DNA from: Phycisphaerales bacterium
GTDB lineage: Bacteria; Planctomycetota; Phycisphaerae; Phycisphaerales; UBA1924
Length of the DNA stretch: 64,000 bases
Direction: 5' to 3'
NCBI GenBank assembly: GCA_020427395.1
Contig: JAGQON010000008.1
Span: 1-64,000, forward strand
The notes beneath the pieces are model-generated. The model was not told the DNA's origin. It ran no database searches and saw only the letters and a list, made by a program, of their open reading frames with translations. A program made the translations under genes and the position numbers. Below are positions 52,504-61,064 of the stretch, in pieces; the first letter of the stretch is position 1; each line of letters starts with the position of its first letter.

Positions 52504-54549
52504 ATGACCCATCGCATTGCTGATCGTTCCCGCCGACACGCCACGCGTGCCCTGCTGCTCTCCACGCTGATCATCTCCGGGCTCGGGCTCAACGGCTGCC
52601 AGCGCTGGCGAGATCGCAACAAGCCCATCCCCAAGCCCACGATCTCCGCACCGCAGATCAACAACGACATCCCCACCCCGCTGCGTGGCACCATCGGCGC
52701 CGAGGCACGCATCACCGGCACCGAGGCGGCGCTCGTCTCGGGCATCGGCTTCGTCGTTGGGCTCAACGGCACCGGCGGGCTGACGATCCCCGAGCAGTAC
52801 GCGGCCCACCTCGAACGCGAGATGGGACTCAACGGCATCGGCATCGGCAACGATCAGGGCAACAACGCGACCTCGGGCAGGACGCCGGGCGAGTTGCTCC
52901 GCGATCCGAACACCGCGGCCGTCATCGTGCAGGCCGCCATCCCCCCGGGTGCGCGCGAGGGCGAGAGCTTCGACCTCTATGTCCGCGCGATCAACGCGAC
53001 CAGCCTCGAGGGCGGGCGTTTGTGGAGCACCGACCTGCGTATCGGCCCGCCCAGCGCGTTCGGTGACCCGCAGGCACGCATCATCGGCAAGGCCAAGGGC
53101 CCCATCTTCCTCAACCCGTTCGCCGAGCCGGGCGGGCAGTACGACGCGGTCACGCGTGATGTGGGGCGCATCCTCGACGGCGGCAGCGTGACCTTCCCCA
53201 CCAAGGTCGAGATCATCCTCAACAACCCCTCCCACCAGCGTGCCCGCCAGATCGTCAGCGCCATCAACGCCGTCTTCCCGCTCCCCCCCGGCGAGCGAGA
53301 GCCCACGGCACGCGGCAAGGACGAGTCGCTGATTCTCGTGCAGATCCCCTCCGAGTACATCGGCAACCGCCAGCACTTCCTCGACCTGCTCGGGCACATC
53401 ACCATCGACCAGGCGTATCCCGAGATCTACGCGCGACGCTATGCGCAGACCCTGATCAATCAGCCCTACCTCGCGGGCGATATGTCGCTCTGCCTTGAGG
53501 CGCTGGGCGAGCGGGCACTGCCGTTCATCAACGATCTCTACAACCACCCCGAGGCCGGCCCGCGCCTCGCGGCCCTGCGAGCCGGCGCGGAGCTGGGCGA
53601 TCCGCGCGTGGTCCAACCATTGCGTGCCATCGCACTCGATGAGAACTCACGCTTCCGCACCGACGCGATCGCGCTGATGAGCAAGATCAAGGAATCGATC
53701 CTCGTCGATACCACGCTCAAGGAGCTGCTCTCGTCGACCACCCTCACGGTGCGCGTCGAAGCGTACGAACGCCTGATGGAGCGGGCCCTGCGTGCACGGC
53801 GCGATCGCCTGGCCCGCATGATGAGCCGCAACGGCGGGCTCGAGACCAGCCGCACGCAGCTCGAAGCACTCTCACGCATCTATGTCCCCACCGACCCCGT
53901 GCGCGGCGTGGGTCGCATGCTCGTCGAGGGCAAGTTCTTCCTCGACATCGTCCCATTCGGCGATCCGCTGATCTATGTCACCCAGCAGAAGGAGCCGCGC
54001 ATTGTGCTCTTCGGGCGTGACCTCGACCTCACCAAGCCGCTGCTCGCGACAGCGTGGTCCGACCGGTTCATGCTCACCGCCGAAACCAGCGACACCCCGG
54101 TCCGCCTCTACTACCGCGACGACCAGAACCGCGTCACCTCGACGATGGAGCAGGTCCCCGAGACCCTGCCCGCGTTGATCCCCATGCTCGCCCACGAGCC
54201 CACACCCGAGGACCCGCGTCCGGGCCTCGGCTTCTCCTACGCCCAGGTCGTTGGCGTGCTGTACCAGATCTCCAAAGACGAGGGCATCGCGGCCGCATTC
54301 ACTACCGAGCAGGACCGCCTGCTCGCGAACCTGCTGGGCGCCCTGCAGAGCGATGAGGTCACCATGCGCCCCGAAACCGCCGGCGGCGATCAGGTTCTGG
54401 TGCCCATCGACGATCCCAACGCCCCCGTCGTGGGCGAGAATCAGGCCGTGGTCTCAGAGCGCCGCACGCTGCTCGTTCCGATCTACCGAACCGACGGCAC
54501 CGACACACCCGGCAACGCACCAGCGGCGAACAACACCGACGAAGACTGA
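52504..54549 (+). CDS. FlgI-like (flagellar P-ring) lipoprotein fused to HEAT-like repeats
   Basis: A 681-residue protein from the ATG at 52504. The signal peptide ends in a lipobox (SGLGLNGCQRW, with Cys about 30), which classical FlgI does not have. Residues 50-310 follow the FlgI plan: VSGIGFVVGLNGTGGLTIPE, NTAAVIVQAAIPPGAREGES, FDLYVRAINATSLEGGRLWS, VTFPTKVEIILNNPSHQRAR and DESLILVQIPSEYIGNRQHF. The FlgI C-terminal domain is absent. In its place are HEAT-like repeats (LAALRAGAELGDPRVVQPLR; IALMSKIKESILVDTTLKEL) and an unrecognised C-terminal domain ending in an acidic tail. It is probably a periplasmic outer-membrane-anchored ring-type protein, possibly not flagellar. Confidence 0.82.
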   Translation: MTHRIADRSRRHATRALLLSTLIISGLGLNGCQRWRDRNKPIPKPTISAPQINNDIPTPLRGTIGAEARITGTEAALVSGIGFVVGLNGTGGLTIPEQYAAHLEREMGLNGIGIGNDQGNNATSGRTPGELLRDPNTAAVIVQAAIPPGAREGESFDLYVRAINATSLEGGRLWSTDLRIGPPSAFGDPQARIIGKAKGPIFLNPFAEPGGQYDAVTRDVGRILDGGSVTFPTKVEIILNNPSHQRARQIVSAINAVFPLPPGEREPTARGKDESLILVQIPSEYIGNRQHFLDLLGHITIDQAYPEIYARRYAQTLINQPYLAGDMSLCLEALGERALPFINDLYNHPEAGPRLAALRAGAELGDPRVVQPLRAIALDENSRFRTDAIALMSKIKESILVDTTLKELLSSTTLTVRVEAYERLMERALRARRDRLARMMSRNGGLETSRTQLEALSRIYVPTDPVRGVGRMLVEGKFFLDIVPFGDPLIYVTQQKEPRIVLFGRDLDLTKPLLATAWSDRFMLTAETSDTPVRLYYRDDQNRVTSTMEQVPETLPALIPMLAHEPTPEDPRPGLGFSYAQVVGVLYQISKDEGIAAAFTTEQDRLLANLLGALQSDEVTMRPETAGGDQVLVPIDDPNAPVVGENQAVVSERRTLLVPIYRTDGTDTPGNAPAANNTDED

Positions 54550-54560
54550 ATCAGCGAGAA

Positions 54561-55235
54561 CTACGACGCCCTGATCGATTTGGCCCGCTCGAAGAGCGTC
54601 TGAACTTCGTTGCGCAATCGCCCGAGCGCCGCATCTGTACCCTCTGCCATCAGCTCGTCCGAGCTGATCGGCTGCCCGTAGCACACCACGATCTTGTCAC
54701 GGAACGGGATCGGCAGCTTGTTCCAGCGTGGCCACGCCTCGAACGCACCCGAGATGCCCACCGGCACCACCTGGCAGTGGGCCCGCTTGAGCAGCACCGC
54801 GACGCCGCGCTGAAAGACCTGCAGATCGCCATCGGGCGAGCGGGCGCCCTCGGGGAACACAAGCATCATGCGCCCGTTCCGCATCTTCTCGATCGTCGCC
54901 TTCATGGCACCCGCATCGCCGGCGCCCTGTTTGATGGGTGTCGAGTTGAGTGTGGAGATCAGCCAGCCGAACGGCTTGAACTTGAACAACGACGCACGCG
55001 CCAGAAAATCAGCGTGCCGGTGCCGGATCCCCGAGCCGATCGCCGGCGGATCATAAAACGACTGGTGGTTCGCGATCAGCAGCACAGGTCCCTCACGGGG
55101 GATGTTCATCACATCCACTCGACGGAGGCGGTGGACGATGAAGAAGTACCACAGCGCGGTCTCCCGGCAGATGTCAAAGAACCACAGGTGTGGCAGCGAC
55201 GAACCGGGATGACGCAATCGATACCGCTGAAACAT
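54561..55235 (-). CDS. plsC: 1-acyl-sn-glycerol-3-phosphate acyltransferase
   Basis: Makes phosphatidic acid from lysophosphatidate at the inner membrane. The 224-residue protein has motif I LIANHQSFYDPPAIGSG (H-x4-D), motif II FKPFGWLIS, motif III MLVFPEGARSPDGDLQ and motif IV VVPVGISGAF. The start chosen is the internal ATG at 55235, because the frame start at 55268 would come within a few bases of the divergent gene's start. The stop lies 11 bases from the FlgI-HEAT stop, so the two genes converge. Confidence 0.92.
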   Translation of the reverse strand: MFQRYRLRHPGSSLPHLWFFDICRETALWYFFIVHRLRRVDVMNIPREGPVLLIANHQSFYDPPAIGSGIRHRHADFLARASLFKFKPFGWLISTLNSTPIKQGAGDAGAMKATIEKMRNGRMMLVFPEGARSPDGDLQVFQRGVAVLLKRAHCQVVPVGISGAFEAWPRWNKLPIPFRDKIVVCYGQPISSDELMAEGTDAALGRLRNEVQTLFERAKSIRAS

Positions 55236-55270
55236 CGCCAGAGTGTAGCCCCGGCGCTGTATCATCACGC

Positions 55271-56047
55271 ATGCACCTCACCGCCCGAGCCCGATCACGC
55301 CTACGCAGAGGCACCCTGCTTCTCATGCTCGGCGTGCTGCTCAACCTGCTCGTCGCCTGGGGACTCGGGCTCCTGACCCACACGACCGACGCCGCGGATC
55401 AACGCATGATCCAGCTCTACAACCCATCCAGCACGACCGTGCACACCCGGTTCTACCTCGCGGTGCACCAGTGGTTCGGCGTGCACGAACGCCAGTTCTA
55501 CCTCACCCGCCGCAGCCGCGCACGCCCCGAGCCCAAACGCATCAGCGTCTTCTGGACCTGGCTCCCCGCCGACCCCGCGCCGGATGTCATCGAGGAAGGC
55601 AACCGGCTGTTCGAGGCATTCAACCCCGAGCACCTGGACAATACCGTCATCTCCACCACGCGGGTCGGCTTCCCCGCGCTGGCGCTCTCGTGCGATACAC
55701 TCGTTGACGATCTGGCACCGCTCCCGGATGGTACTTACTCAACTATGGCCAAGGGCGGGTTCTTCGACCGGGTCGAGGCCGCCCAGTTCGCCGGCAAACC
55801 CGCGATCTGGTCGCACACCCAGCGCCTGTGGTTTCCCTACCGCCCGATCTGGAGCGGATTCCTGATCAACACCGCGTTCTACACGCTCGTGGTGTGCGCC
55901 CTCGCCTGGCTGTGGCGGCAGATCAAGCACGCCCGGCGCATGCGCCGGGGGCTGTGCCCGTTCTGCAAGTACCAGCTCAGCTACGACTTCACGACCGGCT
56001 GCCCAGAGTGCGGCTGGAGACGACAACAGCCCGCGAAAGCACCCTAG
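55271..56047 (+). CDS. Membrane protein with C-terminal planctomycete-type zinc ribbon
   Basis: A 258-residue protein from the ATG at 55271 (MHLTARARSRLRRGTLLLML). One membrane segment follows near residue 15-35, then a periplasmic-like region of about 160 residues, a second membrane segment (FLINTAFYTLVVCALAWLWR) and a cytoplasmic zinc ribbon (CPFCKYQLSYDFTTGCPECG, then WRR). The CPxC-x3-L...GCPECGW ribbon is a hallmark of many planctomycete membrane proteins. Its function is unknown. Its start is 36 bases from the divergent plsC start. Confidence 0.8.
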   Translation: MHLTARARSRLRRGTLLLMLGVLLNLLVAWGLGLLTHTTDAADQRMIQLYNPSSTTVHTRFYLAVHQWFGVHERQFYLTRRSRARPEPKRISVFWTWLPADPAPDVIEEGNRLFEAFNPEHLDNTVISTTRVGFPALALSCDTLVDDLAPLPDGTYSTMAKGGFFDRVEAAQFAGKPAIWSHTQRLWFPYRPIWSGFLINTAFYTLVVCALAWLWRQIKHARRMRRGLCPFCKYQLSYDFTTGCPECGWRRQQPAKAP

Positions 56048-56155
56048 AACTGTTATCGGTCACCCCAGTTTCACGAACCGGCACGCGCGCCGACCTTTCC
56101 ACGCGCGATCCCTGCTCCGCTGGCACACCAGTTTCCTGATTAGGACACTCGGGTC

Positions 56156-56941
56156 ATGAGCAGGATCGGTTTCAACGGGACTGGGATCAGGAGCATCGCG
56201 TTCAATCAGCAGCAAGCCCTGAGGACGCTGGAACGCCTGGCGACAGGTTCTCAGATCAACCGCGGGGCCGACGACCCCGCGGGGCTGATCGCCAGCGAGA
56301 ACTTCGCAGCCCGCCTCAGCGCCAACCAGGCCGAGATCACCTCCATCCAGCGGAACGAGGCGTTCCTGAACATCAGGGACGGTGCGCTCGGTGCACAGCT
56401 CGAGAACCTCGGCGATCTGGATGGGCTGGTCGTCATGGCCGCCAACGAGGGCGGGTTGACAGGCAGCGAACTTGATGCCATCAGAACGCAGGTCAACGGA
56501 GCGCTGGACGGTATCGGGCGCGTGCTGCCCGCGACCGGCATCGACATCATGAACGATGTCACCACCCAGATGGAGGTCGGCACCGACGATGTCACGGGCG
56601 ATCCGATCTACGAGGAGGTCTCGCTGCGTGATCTGTCCCGCGTGATCGAGCAGGACCCCGAGGCCGCCCAGCGGTTGGTGGACGGCGCACGCGAGGCCGT
56701 GCTTAACGAACGGGCACAGGTCGGCTCGGATCAGCGTGCGGCTGAAGCTGAGCGGCGCGTGCTTGAAGAAGAGCAGATCAATGTCGCGCAGGCGTACTCG
56801 TCGATCCGGGATGCCGATTACGCTCGTGAGAGCTCGGCGTTGGTCCGCAACCAGATCCTGGGCGAAGCGTCGATCGCCGCCGAGCTGGCATCAAGGTCCT
56901 CGTCGGCGGCCGTGCTGCGGCTACTGGATCTCACCATCTGA
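56156..56941 (+). CDS. Short flagellin-like protein (D0/D1 domains only)
   Basis: A 261-residue protein with both flagellin ends. The N-terminus MSRIGFNGTGIRSIAFNQQQ continues with LERLATGSQINRGADDPAGL, the slightly altered N-terminal coiled coil. The C-terminus has AYSSIRDADYARESSALVRN and QILGEASIAAELASRSSSAA ending in RLLDLTI. The variable D2/D3 part is missing; typical flagellins are 270-500 residues. The central part (DGALGAQLENLGDLDGLVVM) is short and compact. It may be a minor flagellin or hook-associated protein. No flagellar assembly genes are next to it, other than the FlgI-like gene 1.6 kb upstream. Confidence 0.83.
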   Translation: MSRIGFNGTGIRSIAFNQQQALRTLERLATGSQINRGADDPAGLIASENFAARLSANQAEITSIQRNEAFLNIRDGALGAQLENLGDLDGLVVMAANEGGLTGSELDAIRTQVNGALDGIGRVLPATGIDIMNDVTTQMEVGTDDVTGDPIYEEVSLRDLSRVIEQDPEAAQRLVDGAREAVLNERAQVGSDQRAAEAERRVLEEEQINVAQAYSSIRDADYARESSALVRNQILGEASIAAELASRSSSAAVLRLLDLTI

Positions 56942-56974
56942 GCACCCGCACAAACCCACCCCCCGAACAAAAAT

Positions 56975-56996
56975 ACCCCTCCCCGGAGGGGTTTTT
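56975..56996 (+). terminator. Terminator of the flagellin-like gene
   Basis: Stem ACCCCTCC / GGAGGGGT with a short CC loop and four T residues after it. Confidence 0.8.
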
Positions 56997-57137
56997 CATC
57001 GCCCCATATCAGACTATTCACTCAGTCCCAGCGGGTGTGGATGCACCGCAAGGGTCTCGGCAATCCCCGAGCAGCCGTGCCCCTTCGCATCCCCTGCACA
57101 GGCCCCGCGTCATACCCCCGACGCGGGGCTTTTCTTT
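56997..57137 (+). ncRNA. Possible small RNA ending in a second terminator
   Basis: A second plus-strand terminator (GCCCCGCGT / ACGCGGGGC at 57102-57129, followed by TTTTCTTT) lies about 105 bases after the flagellin terminator with no gene in between. The stretch before it has an AAGGG...CCCTT stem around an inner CTCGG/CCGAG hairpin. This could be a small RNA or just a back-up terminator. No family was recognised, and no promoter was seen. Confidence 0.3.
57102..57137 (+). terminator. Second terminator before the glycosyltransferase gene
   Basis: 9-bp perfect stem GCCCCGCGT / ACGCGGGGC with a ten-base loop and TTTTCTTT. Confidence 0.8.
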
Positions 57138-57185
57138 GCGCGACCTGAATCATGTCGTGCCCGTCCCCTAACAATCATCAACGAC

Positions 57186-58388
57186 ATGATCTCAGCGAAC
57201 ACCCAATCTGCATCCACACGCGTGCTCAAGTTCACCGACACCCTGGCGGATGTGAACGGCGTATGTCGCTTCATCCAGAACACCGCCCAGACCGCCCACG
57301 ACACAGGGCACGATCTTTGCGTCTACACCTCTACGCGCCTCAAGATGCCCGAGGTTGATGGTGTGCGAAACTTCACCCCGATCTACGCCCGCGCCATGCC
57401 CGGCTACGAGACCCTTGAGATCGCACTCCCGCCCGCCTTTGAGATGTTCCGGGCCGCTGAGGCGTTCGAGCCGGATGTCATCCATGTCTCCACGCCCGGC
57501 CCAGTAGGCACCGTTGGCTTCCTTACGGCCCGATTGATGCGTAAGCCCATCGTGGGCGTCTATCACACCGACTTCCCTGCGTATATCGACGAGCTCTTCG
57601 ACAACACCCTTTGCTCAGCCCTCTGCCGCGGGCACATGCGTTTCTTCTACAGAAGATTCAAGTATGTCTTCTCCCGCAGTGCCGACTACGCCCAGCGCCT
57701 GATCGATCTCGGAGTCTGCAAAGACAAGCTCGTGCGCCTCCGCGCCGGATACGACGACACCAAGTTCGACCATACGCTCCGCGATCCGAGCATCTGGAAG
57801 CAGCACGGCCTCAAGCCTGATTCGATCAAGGCCGTCTTCTGCGGGCGTGTGAGCACCGAGAAGAACCTGCCGATGCTCGTCCGCATGTGGCCCACGATCC
57901 GTGAGCGGGTGCAAGCGCAAGGACGAGAAATCGAGCTCGTCATCATCGGCGACGGGCCCTATCGCACCGAGATGGAGCAACGCCTCGGCGATCAGGGCGC
58001 TCACTTCCTCGGTTTCCGACACGGTGTGGAGTTGGCCGCGCTCTACGCGTCATGCGATTTCTTCATCTTCCCCTCCACCACCGACACGCTGGGGCAGGTG
58101 GTCATGGAGGCGCAGGGCTCCGGACTGCCTGTCATTGTCACCGATCAGGGCGGCCCCAAAGAGATTGTGCACGATCAGCACCATGACACACCCACCGCCT
58201 TCGTGCTCCCGCACAACGATGAGCCGCAGTGGATTGACACTATCGTCACACTCGCGTGCGATGACGATCTGCGAAATCGGCTCGGGCGTCATGGGATCGA
58301 GCTGATGAAGAGCCACACATTCGCCGCGTCATTCGAGCACTATTGGACTGTCCACGAGTCTGCTGCTCACTCCGAGAGTCTCACCTGA
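57186..58388 (+). CDS. GT4-family glycosyltransferase
   Basis: A 400-residue retaining glycosyltransferase from the ATG at 57186 (MISANTQSASTRVLKFTDTL); the open frame continues upstream through the flagellin gene without coding meaning. The N-terminal domain has DTLADVNGVCRFIQNTAQTA and DVIHVSTPGPVGTVGFLTAR. The C-terminal domain has AVFCGRVSTEKNLPMLVRMW, ELVIIGDGPYRTEMEQRLGD and the donor-binding TDTLGQVVMEAQGSGLPVIV followed by TDQGGPKEIV. It looks like the group of mannosyl- and sulfoquinovosyl-transferases, with TDT-LGQV in the E-x7-E position. The donor and acceptor are unknown. Its 3' end overlaps the convergent pyrD by 22 bases. Confidence 0.88.
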   Translation: MISANTQSASTRVLKFTDTLADVNGVCRFIQNTAQTAHDTGHDLCVYTSTRLKMPEVDGVRNFTPIYARAMPGYETLEIALPPAFEMFRAAEAFEPDVIHVSTPGPVGTVGFLTARLMRKPIVGVYHTDFPAYIDELFDNTLCSALCRGHMRFFYRRFKYVFSRSADYAQRLIDLGVCKDKLVRLRAGYDDTKFDHTLRDPSIWKQHGLKPDSIKAVFCGRVSTEKNLPMLVRMWPTIRERVQAQGREIELVIIGDGPYRTEMEQRLGDQGAHFLGFRHGVELAALYASCDFFIFPSTTDTLGQVVMEAQGSGLPVIVTDQGGPKEIVHDQHHDTPTAFVLPHNDEPQWIDTIVTLACDDDLRNRLGRHGIELMKSHTFAASFEHYWTVHESAAHSESLT

Positions 58389-59314
58389 CCGACAAGCTCG
58401 GCGATCGTCCCAGCACCCTGCGTCTGGACCCACCTGAGCAGCCCTTTGCGAAGCTTCACCCCGGCACGGGGTGAAGCGAAACTGCCAGCACCGATCTGCA
58501 CCGCGCTCGCGCCGGCGAGCACGAACTCCGCGGCGTCCTGCCAGCGTGTGACACCGCCAGCGGCGATGATCGGCACGCTGGCGTCCTTGGCCAACCCGCG
58601 ATATACCAGATGAACCAAGCGAACCACGATCGGGTGAATCGCTGGCCCGCTCAGCCCGCCCGTCACATTCGCCAGGATCGGCCTGCGGCTCTTCACGTCG
58701 ATCCCCATCGCCGGCACCGTGTTGGTCAGCGTCAGCCCCATGGCGCCCGACTCGATGGCCACCCTGGCCAGATCGACGATCGTGTGGGGCGTCCCCACCG
58801 TCACCGGCGAGAGCTTGACGAACATCGGCTTGTCGCCGATCGCTGCCGCCATGGCCGTGATCAGCTCCCGCAGTGCTCCGGGGTCGCTCCCGAACTCAAG
58901 CCCCGAGTGCACATTGGGGCACGAGACATTGGCTTCGATGCCACGGATGCCCTCGATGCTCGCGAGCTTGCTCGCCACCTCGACATAATCGTCCAGACGA
59001 TCGCCCGCCACCGAACCGATGATCGGGCAGCCGATCGAAGTGGCTTTGGGACCCTCGTCACGCACGAACGCGTCGATACCCGGGTTTGCCAGCCCGATGG
59101 CGTTCATCATCCCCGCTCGCGCAAAGGTGATGCGGGGGAATGCGTTGCCCGCTCGTGGTTCTTTGGTGATGGACTTGGTGACGATCCCGCCGAGCTGGGT
59201 CACATCGAGCACATCGCGCATCTCGCCCAGCACACCAGCCGTGCCGGCCGCCAGCAGCACGGGGCTGCCCAGCTCGATTCCCGCGACGCTGATGCGAAGC
59301 GATCGATCGCTCAC
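58367..59314 (-). CDS. pyrD: Dihydroorotate dehydrogenase (class 1-type)
   Basis: Oxidises dihydroorotate to orotate in pyrimidine synthesis. The 315-residue protein has the N-terminal VAGIELGSPVLLAAGTAGVL, the FMN-site MNAIGLANPGIDAF, the catalytic Cys in ANVSCPNVHSGLEFG (class 1-type), KLSPVTVGTPHTIVDL, GGLSGPAIHPIVVRLVH and VPIIAAGGVTRWQDAAEFVL. The class 1B partner (PyrK) is not next to it. It overlaps the upstream cmk stop by four bases (ATGA), so pyrD and cmk form an operon of pyrimidine nucleotide supply. Confidence 0.93.
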   Translation of the reverse strand: MSDRSLRISVAGIELGSPVLLAAGTAGVLGEMRDVLDVTQLGGIVTKSITKEPRAGNAFPRITFARAGMMNAIGLANPGIDAFVRDEGPKATSIGCPIIGSVAGDRLDDYVEVASKLASIEGIRGIEANVSCPNVHSGLEFGSDPGALRELITAMAAAIGDKPMFVKLSPVTVGTPHTIVDLARVAIESGAMGLTLTNTVPAMGIDVKSRRPILANVTGGLSGPAIHPIVVRLVHLVYRGLAKDASVPIIAAGGVTRWQDAAEFVLAGASAVQIGAGSFASPRAGVKLRKGLLRWVQTQGAGTIAELVGQVRLSE

Positions 59315-60075
59315 AGCTCGTCCAGCCGATCACGCACGACGCGTTCCATCTCGTCAATCACGTCGTCGATGCTCATCGAAGAAGTATCGATCACGATCGC
59401 ATCATCAGGGCAGACCAGCGGACCGTCGCTGCGTGTGGAATCGATCCGGTCACGCTCAAGGATCCGGTCGCACATCTCCTCAACGCTCACATCGCCACCA
59501 AGCCCGAGCTGGTCGATCCGACGCTCTGCGCGAACGCGTGGGTCCGCGTCGAGATAGAACTTGACCGGCGCATCGGGGAATGCGACCGAGCCCTGATCAC
59601 GCCCCTCGGTCACCAGGCGCGGATGCTGGGCGAAGATGATCCGCTGCTTGCGCACCATGTGCGTGCGAAGCTCGGGAATGGTCGCGACGAACGAAACACG
59701 CTTGGTCACATCGTCGCTGCGGATGCGGTGGTCGATCGGCGTGTCCCACGCGAGAATCGTCGGCGGGTCCTGCGACCAATCGAAGTGAAGATCGGCACCG
59801 ATGACCGTTGAGACCAGCTCGCCGATCTCGTCCTCGCCGTATTCCCGATCAATCATGATCGCAGCGGCCGCACGGTACATCGCGCCGGTGTCAAGAAAAT
59901 CGAGACCCAGCCGCTGGGCCAGGCGACGCGCGACCGTTGACTTGCCCGTCCCGGCTGGCCCGTCGATCGTGATGATGATCTCTTTGGTGCTCGGCACCGT
60001 GAACCCCGCTGCCTTCGTTGATGATACGGAAGAGGCGACAGCCGTTCGCTCGCTCGTTGTCTCGCTCACAGCCAC
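59311..60075 (-). CDS. cmk: Cytidylate kinase
   Basis: Phosphorylates CMP and dCMP. The P-loop ITIDGPAGTGKSTVARRLAQ is preceded by a 28-residue extension that is not typical of Cmk, so an internal start may be used. Then come GLDFLDTGAMYRAAAAIMID, the CMP-binding region with DDVTKRVSFVATIPELRTHM, VTEGRDQGSVAFPDAPVKFY and LDADPRVRAERR. The C-terminus ends DDVIDEMERVVRDRL. It is the first gene of the cmk-pyrD pair. The overall length of 254 exceeds the usual 225-230 because of the N-terminal extension. Confidence 0.9.
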   Translation of the reverse strand: MAVSETTSERTAVASSVSSTKAAGFTVPSTKEIIITIDGPAGTGKSTVARRLAQRLGLDFLDTGAMYRAAAAIMIDREYGEDEIGELVSTVIGADLHFDWSQDPPTILAWDTPIDHRIRSDDVTKRVSFVATIPELRTHMVRKQRIIFAQHPRLVTEGRDQGSVAFPDAPVKFYLDADPRVRAERRIDQLGLGGDVSVEEMCDRILERDRIDSTRSDGPLVCPDDAIVIDTSSMSIDDVIDEMERVVRDRLDEL

Positions 60076-60116
60076 GACGGTCCCTTCCCTGACCAGTGGG
60101 TCATCGATGCTCCAGA

Positions 60117-61007
60117 TCAGGTATCCGCGAGCGACATCAACGCCGCCTCGATCGCGTCACGCGTCTGCAACACGCCCAGTGTACCATCCCCATCCCCCCT
60201 GTAGTCAAGCGCGATATTTCCGCTGAATCCCACAGCTTTGATCGCACCCACCATGGGTTCGAGGTCATATCCCACATGAACGGGGATTTCCGCGTCGTCC
60301 ATCGCCTCCAGTTCCGCCGCCAGCGCATCAAGACCGCTGAGCCCCTCGGCCGCCTTCATCGCCTCCTCATCGGGCTCACGCTCCTCAAAGGCCAGCGTCG
60401 AGGCGTTCACCACCGTCGCGTACGGCGTCAATCGACGAAGATAATGCGACGCATCACCCGATTCATGGGCGGATTGAAAATCCGGGAGCGTGCCGATCCT
60501 GAACCCGCCGATCGATTTCACTAGATCCGTTGTGCGATCTGGATCACTCGTGAGCCCCTTATTGGGCGAGATCAGCACATTGATATCCACATCGTCGGCC
60601 CGTTCGAGCACCCGCTTCATGCGATCGCTCACCTGCTCGAACGCTTCGTCATTGTCCGGCGCATCGATCCTCAGCGAAACGGCGTTGCATCCCAGCACGC
60701 TCCCGGCCACGATCACGCGGGACATCCGCTCGACCGCCGCGTCTCCGACGGACTCCTTCGCGCTGCCCATATCGAGCGTCTCGAGTTCACTGAGCATCAG
60801 GCAGGTGCAGCCCACCTTGTCGCCGTTGTCGCGGATCTGCTCGATCGCGCTGCGACCCAGCCCCGAGAGCAGATCGGTTGAGAGATTGAGTGCCCGCAGA
60901 TCGAGGTGATCCCGCGTATACCGGGGCAGATCGAGCACGCTCAGCGCGTCTTTGCCGCGTTTCTTGATGAGCGAGCGAATCGAGTTCACATTGAGCGAAT
61001 ACATCAT
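60117..61007 (-). CDS. Xylose-isomerase-like TIM-barrel protein
   Basis: A 296-residue protein with the pattern of the sugar phosphate isomerase/epimerase (AP endonuclease 2) superfamily. The order of strands and helices is LDLRALNLSTDLLSGLGRSA, CTCLMLSELETLDMGSAKES, SVLGCNAVSLRIDAPDNDEA and INVLISPNKGLTSDPDRTTD, ending with VGFSGNIALDYRGDGDGTLG. Metal-ligand residues are less clear than in typical members: the usual E and H positions (NKGLTS, GTLPDF, HVGYDLE) are only partly kept. The substrate is unknown. It lies 41 bases upstream of cmk on the same strand and may be read with it. Confidence 0.72.
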   Translation of the reverse strand: MMYSLNVNSIRSLIKKRGKDALSVLDLPRYTRDHLDLRALNLSTDLLSGLGRSAIEQIRDNGDKVGCTCLMLSELETLDMGSAKESVGDAAVERMSRVIVAGSVLGCNAVSLRIDAPDNDEAFEQVSDRMKRVLERADDVDINVLISPNKGLTSDPDRTTDLVKSIGGFRIGTLPDFQSAHESGDASHYLRRLTPYATVVNASTLAFEEREPDEEAMKAAEGLSGLDALAAELEAMDDAEIPVHVGYDLEPMVGAIKAVGFSGNIALDYRGDGDGTLGVLQTRDAIEAALMSLADT

Positions 61008-61064
61008 GCGGGAACACTCTAGGCCCCGCGCCGAGCCGGGGTTCCGGGCAAGCTAGAATCGTGC

